A stretch of 64,000 nucleotides of DNA, from NCBI RefSeq assembly GCF_016117655.1, contig NZ_CP064936.1, forward strand, positions 2,356,001-2,420,000, read 5' to 3'. Shown one piece after another: positions 25,217-34,617 of this stretch (position 1 is its first letter; every line of letters begins with the position of its first letter). Under the pieces are notes generated by a model, which did no database searches, was not told the origin of the DNA, and saw nothing but the letters and a program-made list of their open reading frames with translations. Origin of the DNA: Treponema peruense (lineage in GTDB: Bacteria; Spirochaetota; Spirochaetia; Treponematales; Treponemataceae). The translations under genes were made by a program, and so were the position numbers.

Positions 25217-26392
25217 ATGAACGGAAAATGGCAAACGGTAAAACTTGGAGATGTGTGTGAAATACAATCAGGAGGAACTCCATCTCGAAGTAAAATTGAA
25301 TATTGGAAAGATGGAAATATACCATGGGTAAAAATTGGTGATTTTTCAGATAAATATATCTCTAAAACATCAGAATTAATAACTCAATTGGGTTTAGAAA
25401 ATTCTTCTGCAAAATTATTTACAAAAGGAACTCTATTATATTCAATTTTTGCAACTCTTGGTGAAGTTTCAATTTTAAATATTGATGCCACAACAAACCA
25501 AGCTATTGCAGGGTTAAAAATAAAAAATAACAACCAATTAGATATTAATTATCTGTTTTCATATTTAAAATCCATAAAAGATGAAGTAAATAGGATTGGA
25601 CGAGGAGTGGCACAGAATAATATAAATCTTGGAATATTAAAGCAATTTGCAATCCCACTTCCTCCACTTGAAACACAACAAAAAATCGCCGCCGTTTTAG
25701 ACAAAGTGCAAAAAATCATTTCAGAAAGCAAAGCCACCCTAGAAAAATACGACACTCTAATCAAATCCCGATTTATCGAGATGTTTGGGGATAATTCTAC
25801 TGAAAACGGTAAATGGAATATTGAAAAAATAGAAGATATTTGCACAGTAACTTCAAGCAAACGGATTTATGCAGAAGAGCAAAGTACAACTGGAGTACCT
25901 TTTTTACGAATATCAGATTTAGTTTCCAGAATTAATGGAAATCCAATAAATGATCTTTTCATTCCAAATAGCAAATTCAAAGAGTTTCAGACAAAGGGAC
26001 TTGTTCCTTCCGTAAATGATATATTAATTACATCAAGAGGAACGCTGGGACTTTGCTATATAATCAAACCTGAAGACGAATTCTATTTTCAAGATGGTAT
26101 GATTACCTGGTTAGCTTTTAAAAATCATAATAAGGTTTTATCTGTTTTCATTGACTGGCTATTTAAGAGTATATTGAAAACAAAAATTGATAATGAAACA
26201 AATGGAGCTACCGTAAAATATGTTTCAATATCAGATTTGAAGAAACTTCAAATTCCTGTTCCTCCACTTGAACTCCAAAACTCCTTCGCCGCTTTCGTCC
26301 AACAAATCGACAAATCAAAATTTGCCGTGCAGAAGGCTCTGGAAAAAGCGGAGACTTTGTATAAATCGCTTATGCAGCGATATTTTGCGTAG
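25217..26392 (+). CDS. hsdS: Type I restriction-modification specificity subunit HsdS
   Basis: 391 residues with two target-recognition domains. TRD1 starts WQTVKLGDVCEIQSGGTPS and ends at LPPLETQQKIAAVLDKVQKI; the central conserved segment includes SRFIEMFGDN. TRD2 (WNIEKIEDICTVTSSKRIY) ends at PPLELQNSFAAFVQQIDKSK plus a conserved tail ending LYKSLMQRYFA. Start ATG 25217 has AGGG upstream. The DNA from 25763 to 26324, covering the central segment and TRD2, is duplicated at 28115-28676. Confidence 0.93.
   Translation: MNGKWQTVKLGDVCEIQSGGTPSRSKIEYWKDGNIPWVKIGDFSDKYISKTSELITQLGLENSSAKLFTKGTLLYSIFATLGEVSILNIDATTNQAIAGLKIKNNNQLDINYLFSYLKSIKDEVNRIGRGVAQNNINLGILKQFAIPLPPLETQQKIAAVLDKVQKIISESKATLEKYDTLIKSRFIEMFGDNSTENGKWNIEKIEDICTVTSSKRIYAEEQSTTGVPFLRISDLVSRINGNPINDLFIPNSKFKEFQTKGLVPSVNDILITSRGTLGLCYIIKPEDEFYFQDGMITWLAFKNHNKVLSVFIDWLFKSILKTKIDNETNGATVKYVSISDLKKLQIPVPPLELQNSFAAFVQQIDKSKFAVQKALEKAETLYKSLMQRYFA
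25763..26324 (+). repeat. 562-bp direct repeat, copy 1 (hsdS TRD2)
   Basis: Matches 28115-28676 at a constant offset of 2352; the only difference I found is A 26302 against G 28654. The boundary starts at AAATCCCGATTTATCGAG in the hsdS central conserved region and ends at the codons for DKSKF. Confidence 0.95.
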
Positions 26393-26479
26393 CAAAATTC
26401 GGTAAGCAGTTTGCTGCTACGAATATTTTGGATGAATTATTCTATCTCTCGTAGTATAATAAACTAACAGGAGGTTGTA

Positions 26480-26791
26480 ATGTATATAAAAGACGGCATT
26501 TGTTATGCAGGAGAATTAGTTCCAGAAATTGAAGTTGCCTCTATAAAGATTCTTGATGACGGAATGATGCTGGTAGATTTTTCAACTGGAGAAACTCGGC
26601 TTTTTGATGTTACAAGTCTGCTTGATAAAGGTTCAGCCTTTGCGCCTCTTGCATCCGAAGAAAACCGCCGTACAGCAAAAGTAACGCATGGTTTTGTATC
26701 TTGGTTAGATGGTGAAATTGATATTGCACCAGAAACATTATATTCAGAAAGTTATAAATACACGAAAGAAGTTTATGCGCAGGAGTTTTAG
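26480..26791 (+). CDS. DUF2442 protein
   Basis: 103 residues. ILDDGMMLVDFSTGETRLFD matches DUF2442 (small beta-rich proteins). AGGAGG lies 6 bases before ATG 26480 and TATAAT sits about 25 bases upstream, so it may be expressed apart from hsdS. The stop codon directly abuts the DUF4160 start. DUF2442 and DUF4160 genes are often adjacent and have been suspected to be toxin-antitoxin-like; biochemical function unknown. Confidence 0.8.
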   Translation: MYIKDGICYAGELVPEIEVASIKILDDGMMLVDFSTGETRLFDVTSLLDKGSAFAPLASEENRRTAKVTHGFVSWLDGEIDIAPETLYSESYKYTKEVYAQEF

Positions 26792-27058
26792 ATGCCAGAG
26801 TTAAGCCGTTTTGAAGGAATGACAATTTACATGCTCTTTCGAGATAACAAAGAGCACAATAAGCCTCATGTTCATGTCTATTATGGCGAATATAAAGCTG
26901 CTATTGGCATAGATGGAGAATTATTAGCTGGAAAATTACCTGCAAGACAATTAAAGATGGTAACAGGTTGGCTTGCGCTACATGAGGAAGAAGCCTATGC
27001 CGCTTGGAATCTTGCAGTTAGCGGCGAATATTTTGAGAAAATTTCTCCGTTAAAATAA
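26792..27058 (+). CDS. DUF4160 protein
   Basis: 88 residues. FEGMTIYMLFRDNKEHNKPH then HVHVYYGEYKAAIGIDGELL is the DUF4160 signature; WLALHEEEAYAAWNLA follows. ATG 26792 starts on the base after the DUF2442 stop. Partner of DUF2442; no known activity. Confidence 0.85.
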   Translation: MPELSRFEGMTIYMLFRDNKEHNKPHVHVYYGEYKAAIGIDGELLAGKLPARQLKMVTGWLALHEEEAYAAWNLAVSGEYFEKISPLK

Positions 27059-27091
27059 ACATTCATTATAGGCTCAAATTAAGGAGCTTAT

Positions 27092-28084
27092 ATGAAAAAG
27101 ACATTGATTAATCAAATCCAGATGGAAATGTCTGGTGTACTGAACAATGCTCAAAGACAGAAACTGTGTAAAGTCCTTGAGCATTGCTTTTTTAACTTGG
27201 ATATCGTTGCTTTGGATTCTCAAGCACTGAATCACGGTAAAGACAACGTAACTTTGAAAGAAGAATTTCTTTCGGCTAAGCAAGTTGAAGGTTGTTCGGA
27301 ACGTTCTGTAAACTATTATAGTTCAACTTTAGATAACCTGATAAAATCGCTTGTAAAACCATTTAACCAGATAGAAACAGAAGATTTACGTGTTTATTTA
27401 AGTGAGTACCAAAAGAAAAATAATGCTTCAAAGCAGACAATTGATAATATCCGTCGTATTCTTTCCAGCTTTTTTACTTGGCTTGAAGACGAAGACTATA
27501 TTTTGAAAAGTCCCGTAAGAAGAATTCATAAGATTAAAACAATGAAGCAAGTAAAGGAGACTTATTCTGATGAAGCATTGGAAAGACTCCGGGATAACTG
27601 CAAAACGATTCGTGATTTAGCCCTTATTGATATACTTGCTTCTACAGGCATGCGTGTTGGCGAGCTTGTAAAACTTAACAGAGCTGATGTTGATTTTGCA
27701 AATCGTGAATGTGTTGTTCTTGGTAAAGGTTCCAAAGAAAGAATCGTATATTTTGATGCTAGAACAAAGCTGCATTTACAGAATTATTTGAATTCCAGAA
27801 AAGATGAAAATGAGGCTTTATTTGTAAGTTTGCTTGAACCTCATAACAGGCTTGAAATTGCAGGTGTTGAAATAATGCTTCGTAAATTAGGACGCAGCTT
27901 GGAAATAAATAAAGTGCATCCACATAAGTTCAGGCGTACTTTGGCTACCCGTGCAATCGATAAAGGCATGCCAATTGAGCAGGTTCAGAAGCTTTTGGGG
28001 CATCAAAAAATAGATACAACGATGGAATACGCTATAGTTGACCAGCAAAATGTAAAAAATTCACACAAAAAGTATCTGAGTTAA
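27092..28084 (+). CDS. Tyrosine recombinase (XerC/D-type integrase) in the hsdS locus
   Basis: 330 residues. N-terminal SAM-like core-binding domain, C-terminal catalytic domain with Arg188 in STGMRVGEL, His278-x-x-Arg281 in HPHKFRRTLATRA, His in LLGHQKIDTT and Tyr in MEYAIV. AAGGAG upstream of ATG 27092. Integrases embedded among hsdS genes commonly shuffle specificity domains in phase-variable type I systems; here it lies between hsdS and a duplicated half hsdS, with an inverted repeat 13 bases past its stop. Confidence 0.9.
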   Translation: MKKTLINQIQMEMSGVLNNAQRQKLCKVLEHCFFNLDIVALDSQALNHGKDNVTLKEEFLSAKQVEGCSERSVNYYSSTLDNLIKSLVKPFNQIETEDLRVYLSEYQKKNNASKQTIDNIRRILSSFFTWLEDEDYILKSPVRRIHKIKTMKQVKETYSDEALERLRDNCKTIRDLALIDILASTGMRVGELVKLNRADVDFANRECVVLGKGSKERIVYFDARTKLHLQNYLNSRKDENEALFVSLLEPHNRLEIAGVEIMLRKLGRSLEINKVHPHKFRRTLATRAIDKGMPIEQVQKLLGHQKIDTTMEYAIVDQQNVKNSHKKYLS

Positions 28085-28097
28085 TACAAAATTTAAG

Positions 28098-28135
28098 CAT
28101 CTCGACTAATCGTAAAATCCCGATTTATCGAGATG
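28098..28135. repeat. 15-bp imperfect inverted repeat, candidate recombinase site
   Basis: CATCTCGACTAATCG (28098-28112), 8-base spacer, CGATTTATCGAGATG (28121-28135): 13 of 15 positions pair. The right arm also occurs at 25769-25783 inside hsdS. Two arms around a 6-8 bp core is the layout of tyrosine-recombinase crossover sites. Confidence 0.6.
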
Positions 28136-28720
28136 TTTGGGGATAATTCTACTGAAAACGGTAAATGGAATATTGAAAAAATAGAAGATATTTGCACAGT
28201 AACTTCAAGCAAACGGATTTATGCAGAAGAGCAAAGTACAACTGGAGTACCTTTTTTACGAATATCAGATTTAGTTTCCAGAATTAATGGAAATCCAATA
28301 AATGATCTTTTCATTCCAAATAGCAAATTCAAAGAGTTTCAGACAAAGGGACTTGTTCCTTCCGTAAATGATATATTAATTACATCAAGAGGAACGCTGG
28401 GACTTTGCTATATAATCAAACCTGAAGACGAATTCTATTTTCAAGATGGTATGATTACCTGGTTAGCTTTTAAAAATCATAATAAGGTTTTATCTGTTTT
28501 CATTGACTGGCTATTTAAGAGTATATTGAAAACAAAAATTGATAATGAAACAAATGGAGCTACCGTAAAATATGTTTCAATATCAGATTTGAAGAAACTT
28601 CAAATTCCTGTTCCTCCACTTGAACTCCAAAACTCCTTCGCCGCTTTCGTCCAGCAAATCGACAAATCAAAATTTGAAATGGAAACAATCGTAAAATTGT
28701 GCTATACTACCTTGATGTAG
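28115..28720 (+). pseudogene. Half hsdS (TRD2 copy), truncated at both ends
   Basis: 28115-28676 repeats hsdS 25763-26324. The open frame from ATG 28133 (MFGDNSTENGKWNIEKIEDI) gives 195 residues: no TRD1, and the usual C-terminal tail is replaced by a 15-residue unrelated extension. It has no Shine-Dalgarno of its own. It could be a silent cassette, the scar of a duplication, or a half-subunit able to dimerise (half HsdS proteins can form functional dimers in known cases). Confidence 0.8.
28680..28708 (+). promoter_or_regulatory. Probable hsdR promoter
   Basis: TGCTATACT, extended -10 (28700-28708) with a weak -35 TGGAAA (28680-28685, 17-base spacer). It lies directly past the repeat boundary and 24 bases before the hsdR TTG. 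Confidence 0.5.
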
Positions 28721-28732
28721 AGGAGCATAAGG

Positions 28733-31700
28733 TTGGCAAATTTTGATTTTCTTACATACGACAAAAATTATAGTGCTTTTTCGCAGTTAGCCATTGATGC
28801 AGAAAGACAGTACAATAAAAATACAGTTTTTTCAGTTTTTGCAGCTCGTAAATCTTTAGAACAAGCTGTTAAATGGATGTACTCAGTTGATGGTGATTTA
28901 CGAAAACCTTATGACGATTCCATTCAAGTGCTAGTTCACGAACCAACCTTTGTAAATGCAGTTCCATCAAATATTCTAAGTGATATGCAAGTGGTCATAA
29001 GAATTGGAAACAAAGGCGTTCACGATACTGTTGTCGTAGAAAAAAAATTTGCTCTTTTTTCTTTAAAAGCATTGTTCAATTTTCTAAATTGGCTGGATTA
29101 TACCTATGGGGTGGATTATAAACAGCGAACTTTCGATATAAATGCTATTCCAGTAAATAAAGTTGTTATTGCAAAAAAGCCAAATCGTGAAGAAATCCAA
29201 AAATACAAAGACGAAATAGAACAAAAAGATAGTACTATTTCAGATTTGATAAAGCAACTTGCAGAAGCTAAAGCAGAAATCCAAAATAGAAAAGAAAATC
29301 CTGTTTCAAAACCAGACCTCAAACTAGAAGATTTAAGCGAATTTCAAACTCGAAAGATGTTTATTGATGAAGACCTAAAACTTATAGGTTGGAAAATAGA
29401 CCAAGTTCAAGTTGTAGAAGAATATCCAGTTGATGATTTAGAAAACATTCCTGGCAAAAAAGGATATATTGATTATGCCCTGTTTGGAAAAGACGGTTCT
29501 CCACTTGCAGTTATAGAAGCTAAAAAAACAACAAAAGATCCAAATGTCGGAAAGCAACAAGCAGTTCTTTATGCAGATTGTTTGGAGAGAAAATTTGGTC
29601 GCCGTCCTTTTATCTTTTATACAAATGGTTTTGAAACATTCTTCTGGGACGATACCCAATATGCACCAAGAACCGTTAGTATGATATTCAGTATGGACGA
29701 TTTACAAAAACTTATGGATAGGCGAAATTTGCTTAGTCCACTAAGCTCCGTAAAAATCAATACAGAAATTTCTGGTCGTCCTTATCAGATGAAAGCAATT
29801 CGCTCTATTTGTAGCGAAATTGAAAAGAAAATCCGAAAGTTCCTCTTGGTTATGGCAACGGGAACAGGAAAAACACGTACAGCAATTTCTATTGTTGATG
29901 TTTTAAGCCGTGGTCATTATGTTTCAAATGTTTTGTTTTTGGCAGACCGTATTCAACTTGTTGAACAAGCCTATGACGCATTTAAAGAAAACTCCCCGGA
30001 AACAACAATATGTAATCTTTTAGATTCAAAAGATAAAGAACAAAACAAAGGTGCTCGTATAGTATTTAGTACATATCCAACAATTCTAAATGCAATAGAC
30101 ACAGAAAAAAACAAAGACGGAAACAGAACTTTTACACCGGCACATTTTGATTTAATCATTATTGATGAAGCCCACCGTTCTATTTTCAAAAAATATCGTG
30201 CAATTTTTGAATATTTCGATGCTTTCCTTGTTGGACTTACAGCCACGCCTCGTAAAAGTGTTGATGCAAGTACATTTGAATTTTTTGAATTACAAGATGA
30301 TGTTCCAACTGATGTTTATGAATATGAAACAGCAATTTCTGATGAATATCTTGTTCCGTATCACGCTATAGAAAAAACTTCTACATTCTTAGATGAAGGG
30401 ATTAATATTGATAATCTTTCGGAAGAAGATTTAGAAAAGATACAAGAAGCCGAAGAAAACGGTGATGAGCCTTTTGAAGAAATTCCGCCAAAAGCAATAA
30501 ATGAATATGTATTTAACGAAGATACCACAAGAAAAGTTCTTGAAGATTTGATGCAAAAGGGTATTAAAATTAATGGTGGCGACAAACTTGGAAAAACTAT
30601 AATTTTTGCTTATAACAAAAATCATGCACAACATATTGTAGATGTTTTTAACAAATATTATCCGCAGTACAAAGGCAAAATGTGTCAAAGAATTGTTTGT
30701 GATGATTCAAAAGTAAAATCAACAATTAAAGAATTTAAAAAATCAGATTCCCAGCTTCAAATTGCTGTAAGTGTTGATATGCTGGACACTGGCGTTGATA
30801 TTCCAGAAATTGTAAATCTTGTTTTTTATAAAAAAATTCGAAGCAAAATTAAGTTTTGGCAAATGATTGGTCGTGGAACTCGTCTTGCTCCAAATCTTAT
30901 TTGTACAGATGAAACAGGAAGTTATGTAGGTAAAAATTATTTTTATATTTTTGATTATCTACGCAATTTTGAATTTTTCAGAGAGCAAAAAAACGGAATA
31001 GAAGGATCTAGTGCAAAAGCCTTAAGCGAAAGAATTTTTACACATAAATGCAAAGTTATAAAACATCTTCAAGATTCAGCTTGGGCAGATCAAAAATTTA
31101 TTGATTATAGAAATCAACTTGTATCAGAATGTTTGGAACAAATTGCTCCTTTAAGTGAAAATTTAAAAAGAGGTTCTACAAGTGCAATTTTAGCTAGACA
31201 ATATATAATAAAATATCAAAATGAAAAAGCATTTGAATGTCTTGAAGAAGATGATGTTAAAGAACTTGAAGACCACATTGCGCCGCTTGTATTCAATGAA
31301 GAATTAGATCAATATGCAAAAGGTTTTGATAATTTTTGCTATGGAATTATGGAAGCACATCTTTCTGAAAAATCCATTTCGTTTTATCGTGGAAAAATTA
31401 AAACTGTTGCAGAAATATTGTTAACAAAAACTTCAATTAAAGTTGTAAGAGATAATTTACCACGATTACAACATTTGGCAGTAAACTCTTATTATGATGG
31501 GTTGAATGTACTAGATTACGAAGAAATCAGAAAAGAAATTAGAGAACTTGCTCAATTTTCAGTAGATAAACAGTCACAAAAAAACATCTTTGTAAATTTC
31601 GATGACGATATACATGATGTTGATATTCCAGAAGGAGCAGCAAATCCTACCCCAGCTGATAATTTTGATGAATATAAAAGGAAAGTAAATGCCTATCTTT

Positions 31701-32128
31701 CAGAACACATGGATGATAAAGCAATTACAAAACTTAGAACAAACCAGCCATTAACAAAAGAAGATTTCGAAAATCTAAATCATATTTTTAAAGAAGAACT
31801 TGGCAACGAACAAATGTTTAATGAATTAAGTGATGGAAAATCTCTCGGTGTATTTATTCGTCGTGTTACAAAAATGGATAAAAGTGCTATAAATAACTAT
31901 TTTGCAGAATTCATCAATGATACAAATATGAACAATATGCAAATTGAATTTGTGCAACGCTTAATTGACATTATTGTAGAGCAAGGCGAAATCAATATGG
32001 AATCATTGATGAAAGGAAGAGCCCCATTTGATAGACCAAAATTCTTTACAATTTTTGGAACAGAAGCTCAAAATAAAATATTTTCACTTGTAAGAAGCAT
32101 TAATGAAAATGCCAAGGAAGTAGCATAA
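28733..32128 (+). CDS. hsdR: Type I restriction endonuclease subunit HsdR
   Basis: 1131 residues. N-terminal DUF4145-like domain (FAARKSLEQAVKWMYS), short coiled coil, nuclease domain (DYALFGKDGSPLAVIEAKKT with the D...E-x-K pattern), helicase Walker A MATGTGKTRTAIS at about 374, DEAH box at about 478, later motifs GLTATP and QMIGRGTRLAPN, and a C-terminal EcoEI_R-type region. ATP-dependent translocase and endonuclease. The start is TTG 28733 with AGGAG seven bases upstream. A very AT-rich gene. Confidence 0.95.
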   Translation: MANFDFLTYDKNYSAFSQLAIDAERQYNKNTVFSVFAARKSLEQAVKWMYSVDGDLRKPYDDSIQVLVHEPTFVNAVPSNILSDMQVVIRIGNKGVHDTVVVEKKFALFSLKALFNFLNWLDYTYGVDYKQRTFDINAIPVNKVVIAKKPNREEIQKYKDEIEQKDSTISDLIKQLAEAKAEIQNRKENPVSKPDLKLEDLSEFQTRKMFIDEDLKLIGWKIDQVQVVEEYPVDDLENIPGKKGYIDYALFGKDGSPLAVIEAKKTTKDPNVGKQQAVLYADCLERKFGRRPFIFYTNGFETFFWDDTQYAPRTVSMIFSMDDLQKLMDRRNLLSPLSSVKINTEISGRPYQMKAIRSICSEIEKKIRKFLLVMATGTGKTRTAISIVDVLSRGHYVSNVLFLADRIQLVEQAYDAFKENSPETTICNLLDSKDKEQNKGARIVFSTYPTILNAIDTEKNKDGNRTFTPAHFDLIIIDEAHRSIFKKYRAIFEYFDAFLVGLTATPRKSVDASTFEFFELQDDVPTDVYEYETAISDEYLVPYHAIEKTSTFLDEGINIDNLSEEDLEKIQEAEENGDEPFEEIPPKAINEYVFNEDTTRKVLEDLMQKGIKINGGDKLGKTIIFAYNKNHAQHIVDVFNKYYPQYKGKMCQRIVCDDSKVKSTIKEFKKSDSQLQIAVSVDMLDTGVDIPEIVNLVFYKKIRSKIKFWQMIGRGTRLAPNLICTDETGSYVGKNYFYIFDYLRNFEFFREQKNGIEGSSAKALSERIFTHKCKVIKHLQDSAWADQKFIDYRNQLVSECLEQIAPLSENLKRGSTSAILARQYIIKYQNEKAFECLEEDDVKELEDHIAPLVFNEELDQYAKGFDNFCYGIMEAHLSEKSISFYRGKIKTVAEILLTKTSIKVVRDNLPRLQHLAVNSYYDGLNVLDYEEIRKEIRELAQFSVDKQSQKNIFVNFDDDIHDVDIPEGAANPTPADNFDEYKRKVNAYLSEHMDDKAITKLRTNQPLTKEDFENLNHIFKEELGNEQMFNELSDGKSLGVFIRRVTKMDKSAINNYFAEFINDTNMNNMQIEFVQRLIDIIVEQGEINMESLMKGRAPFDRPKFFTIFGTEAQNKIFSLVRSINENAKEVA

Positions 32129-32289
32129 AATTTATTTGAAGAATGAGTTATCTATTAAATTTGATGAAAACTTTTTGCTTATATAACTTCAACAGGGTTC
32201 ATTCTCGACTAGGAAAAAGACTGCGTAAAGCGAAAAGCTAGCAATCGGCGGAAAATTAAAGGTAATTGCACAAAACGGCTTCAGAATAC

Positions 32290-32319
32290 TTGACAAACTT
32301 TAATTATACTGCATAAATA
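32290..32319 (+). promoter_or_regulatory. Promoter of the 166-residue unknown gene
   Basis: TTGACA (32290-32295), 18 bases, TAAATA (32314-32319), 9 bases before ATG 32329. A short leader of about 3 bases is predicted and no Shine-Dalgarno is visible. Confidence 0.4.
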
Positions 32320-32328
32320 TAAGTTATA

Positions 32329-32829
32329 ATGAAATTCACCGATTACGTTGAACTGCTTGTCCAGAGAATGGAAAAATACTTTGATATAGAAAAGAATTCC
32401 GTTTTTTTTGACCGCAAATATGAAATAAAGGCTGAATTCCTGAAGCGCGAAACGCAAACCTTTATCTTTAAAAACAACGTAATGGACTTTACAGAAAGCC
32501 GTGAAATCTGTCTTGTCAGGAAAGTACAGGATATTAACGACATTAAGTGTGAGCTTGAACAGGTTGAACATATCCTTAAAGAAACCGTAAATCCATCAAG
32601 GCACCATCAGTCAACAATTGTAACTCTTGTCCTTGTGCATGACTCTGTGTCAAAGGAAATGGCATCGCTTGTAAAAAAGTTCAGGTTCAGGAAACTCTAC
32701 AAAATGGGTTTCTGGGGATGGTCGGAAGGCTGCGCAGTTCTTGTAGATCTTAACGCAGGCAAAGTTCATTCTTCAGTCTACGCAAGGGAAAAGCGCAAAT
32801 TCTTTTCTCCCGACATGCGCTTAAAATAA
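32329..32829 (+). CDS. Conserved-looking protein of unknown function
   Basis: 166 residues, not recognised. Soluble and basic near the C-terminus. Visible features: MEKYFDIEKN, a helical stretch QVEHILKETVNPSRHH, a hydrophobic strand STIVTLVLVHD, and a tail GFWGWSEGCAVLVDLNAGKV. Base composition returns to that of the core genes here, so it marks the right edge of the AT-rich island. Monocistronic. Confidence 0.65.
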   Translation: MKFTDYVELLVQRMEKYFDIEKNSVFFDRKYEIKAEFLKRETQTFIFKNNVMDFTESREICLVRKVQDINDIKCELEQVEHILKETVNPSRHHQSTIVTLVLVHDSVSKEMASLVKKFRFRKLYKMGFWGWSEGCAVLVDLNAGKVHSSVYAREKRKFFSPDMRLK

Positions 32830-32922
32830 GCAAGAAACTAGTTTCAGCAAATTTCAATTCTGATATTTTCTGAAACTTCTTCTATATATTACCGACGGGT
32901 TTCCGCCAAAAGAGGTTTTTTC

Positions 32923-34584
32923 ATGAACTCCTTAGTTCTCTTAATCGCAGGAATCGTAATTTTCCTGGTTGCTTACATCTGCTACGGCGGATATCTGGCA
33001 AAAAAGTGGGGTGTCACAAAAAATGACATCGAAACTCCGGCACACCGTTTTCAGGACAACACGGACTACGTTCCGACAGAAGCTCCTGTCTTATTCGGTC
33101 ATCACTTCTCTTCAATTGCAGGAGCCGGCCCGATAACAGGACCTGCACTGGCTGCTGTTTTCGGATGGGTTCCCGTTTACCTGTGGATTGTCATCGGTTC
33201 CGTATTCTTTGGCGGAGTCCATGACTTTGGTGCACTTGCAGCATCTTTGGATAACGACGGAAAATCTGTCGGTGAAATCATCAAGACAAATGTTTCAAAG
33301 CGTGCACAGACAATTTTTAACTGCTACGCATGGATTACACTTACTCTGGTAGTTGCAGCCTTTACAGACATGTGCGCAAAAGCCTTTGCCTATAATCCTG
33401 CAGACGCAGCATCTCTTGTAGGAGCACAGGCCGGAACTGCTTCAATTCTTTTCATCGTTCTAGCCGTCCTCTTCGGATTCTCCAGAAGATTTCTTCATGC
33501 AAACCTTACAATCAGCACAATTCTGGGTGTAATTCTCATCGGCGCTTCAATTGTAATAGGATACTACTGTCCGGTAATCAAGATGAATGTAGTTCAGTGG
33601 CGCATTCTTCTTATTATTTACATTGCCGCAGCATCTGTTCTTCCTGTATGGCTCCTTCTCCAGCCGCGCGACTATCTGTGTTCATTCCTGCTTTACGCAA
33701 TGATGGCCGGAGCAATCCTTGGTGTTTTCATAAAACATCCTACTGTTCAGCTTACACCCTTTGCAGGATTCAATGTAAACGGCAACTCACTCTTCCCGTT
33801 CCTTTTCGTAACTGTAGCCTGCGGTGCCGTTTCAGGATTCCACTCACTCATTGCATCAGGTACAACTTCAAAGCAGCTCGACAAAAGATCAAATGCCAAA
33901 CTGGTTGGTTACGGTTCAATGCTGGTTGAAGGACTTCTTGCAATTGTTACACTTATTGTAGTCTGCTATCTCTCAAAGGATGGTGCAACAGATGCAGTAA
34001 CAGGAGCAAAACTTGGAGCTCCTTCTACTGTATTTGCACGCGGAATTTCTGAATTCATGAACACATTCGGAATTCCACTTGAAGGCGGACGCGTATTCGT
34101 AATTCTTGCATATTCAGCCTTTGCCCTTACTTCACTTGATACAGCAACAAGAATCGGACGCTATCTTATGCAGGAACTTGCAGGTGAACTTCCTGAAGGA
34201 AACCCCGTAAGAAAAGTTGCTTCAAACATGTACATTTCAACAGGTCTTACAATTGCTGTTTCAGTTATCTTTTTGGTTGCCGGTTACCAGAAAATATGGC
34301 CGATTTTCGGTTCTGCAAACCAGCTTCTCGCAGCGCTTGCACTTCTTGCAATTACAGCCTGGATGTACAAGAAGGGAACACACTCTTTCAGCACAATTAT
34401 TCCTATGATTGTAATGTTTGCAGTTACCTTCACAGCCCTTGTTCTTATAATTATCAAGAATTTCCAGCCGAACGGATTTATTCCGCTTGCTGTAGTAGGA
34501 ATTGTTCTTTTTGCACTTGCAGTTATTCAGCTTGTTGAAGCAACTGTAATTATCGCAAAGGGTTACAAACACAACGCACAGTAA
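32923..34584 (+). CDS. cstA: Carbon starvation protein CstA (peptide/pyruvate transporter family)
   Basis: 553 residues, about 16 hydrophobic segments. FLVAYICYGGYLAKKWGV at the start, the conserved HHFSSIAGAGPITGPALAA, GVHDFGALAASL and GFHSLIASGTTSKQL motifs. CstA/BtsT proteins import peptides or pyruvate. Shorter than E. coli CstA (701) but normal for spirochaete and firmicute forms. AGAGG upstream of ATG 32923; a strong terminator follows. Confidence 0.93.
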   Translation: MNSLVLLIAGIVIFLVAYICYGGYLAKKWGVTKNDIETPAHRFQDNTDYVPTEAPVLFGHHFSSIAGAGPITGPALAAVFGWVPVYLWIVIGSVFFGGVHDFGALAASLDNDGKSVGEIIKTNVSKRAQTIFNCYAWITLTLVVAAFTDMCAKAFAYNPADAASLVGAQAGTASILFIVLAVLFGFSRRFLHANLTISTILGVILIGASIVIGYYCPVIKMNVVQWRILLIIYIAAASVLPVWLLLQPRDYLCSFLLYAMMAGAILGVFIKHPTVQLTPFAGFNVNGNSLFPFLFVTVACGAVSGFHSLIASGTTSKQLDKRSNAKLVGYGSMLVEGLLAIVTLIVVCYLSKDGATDAVTGAKLGAPSTVFARGISEFMNTFGIPLEGGRVFVILAYSAFALTSLDTATRIGRYLMQELAGELPEGNPVRKVASNMYISTGLTIAVSVIFLVAGYQKIWPIFGSANQLLAALALLAITAWMYKKGTHSFSTIIPMIVMFAVTFTALVLIIIKNFQPNGFIPLAVVGIVLFALAVIQLVEATVIIAKGYKHNAQ

Positions 34585-34617
34585 AATATTCAGTTAAAGT
34601 CTGAATTCAATTTACGA

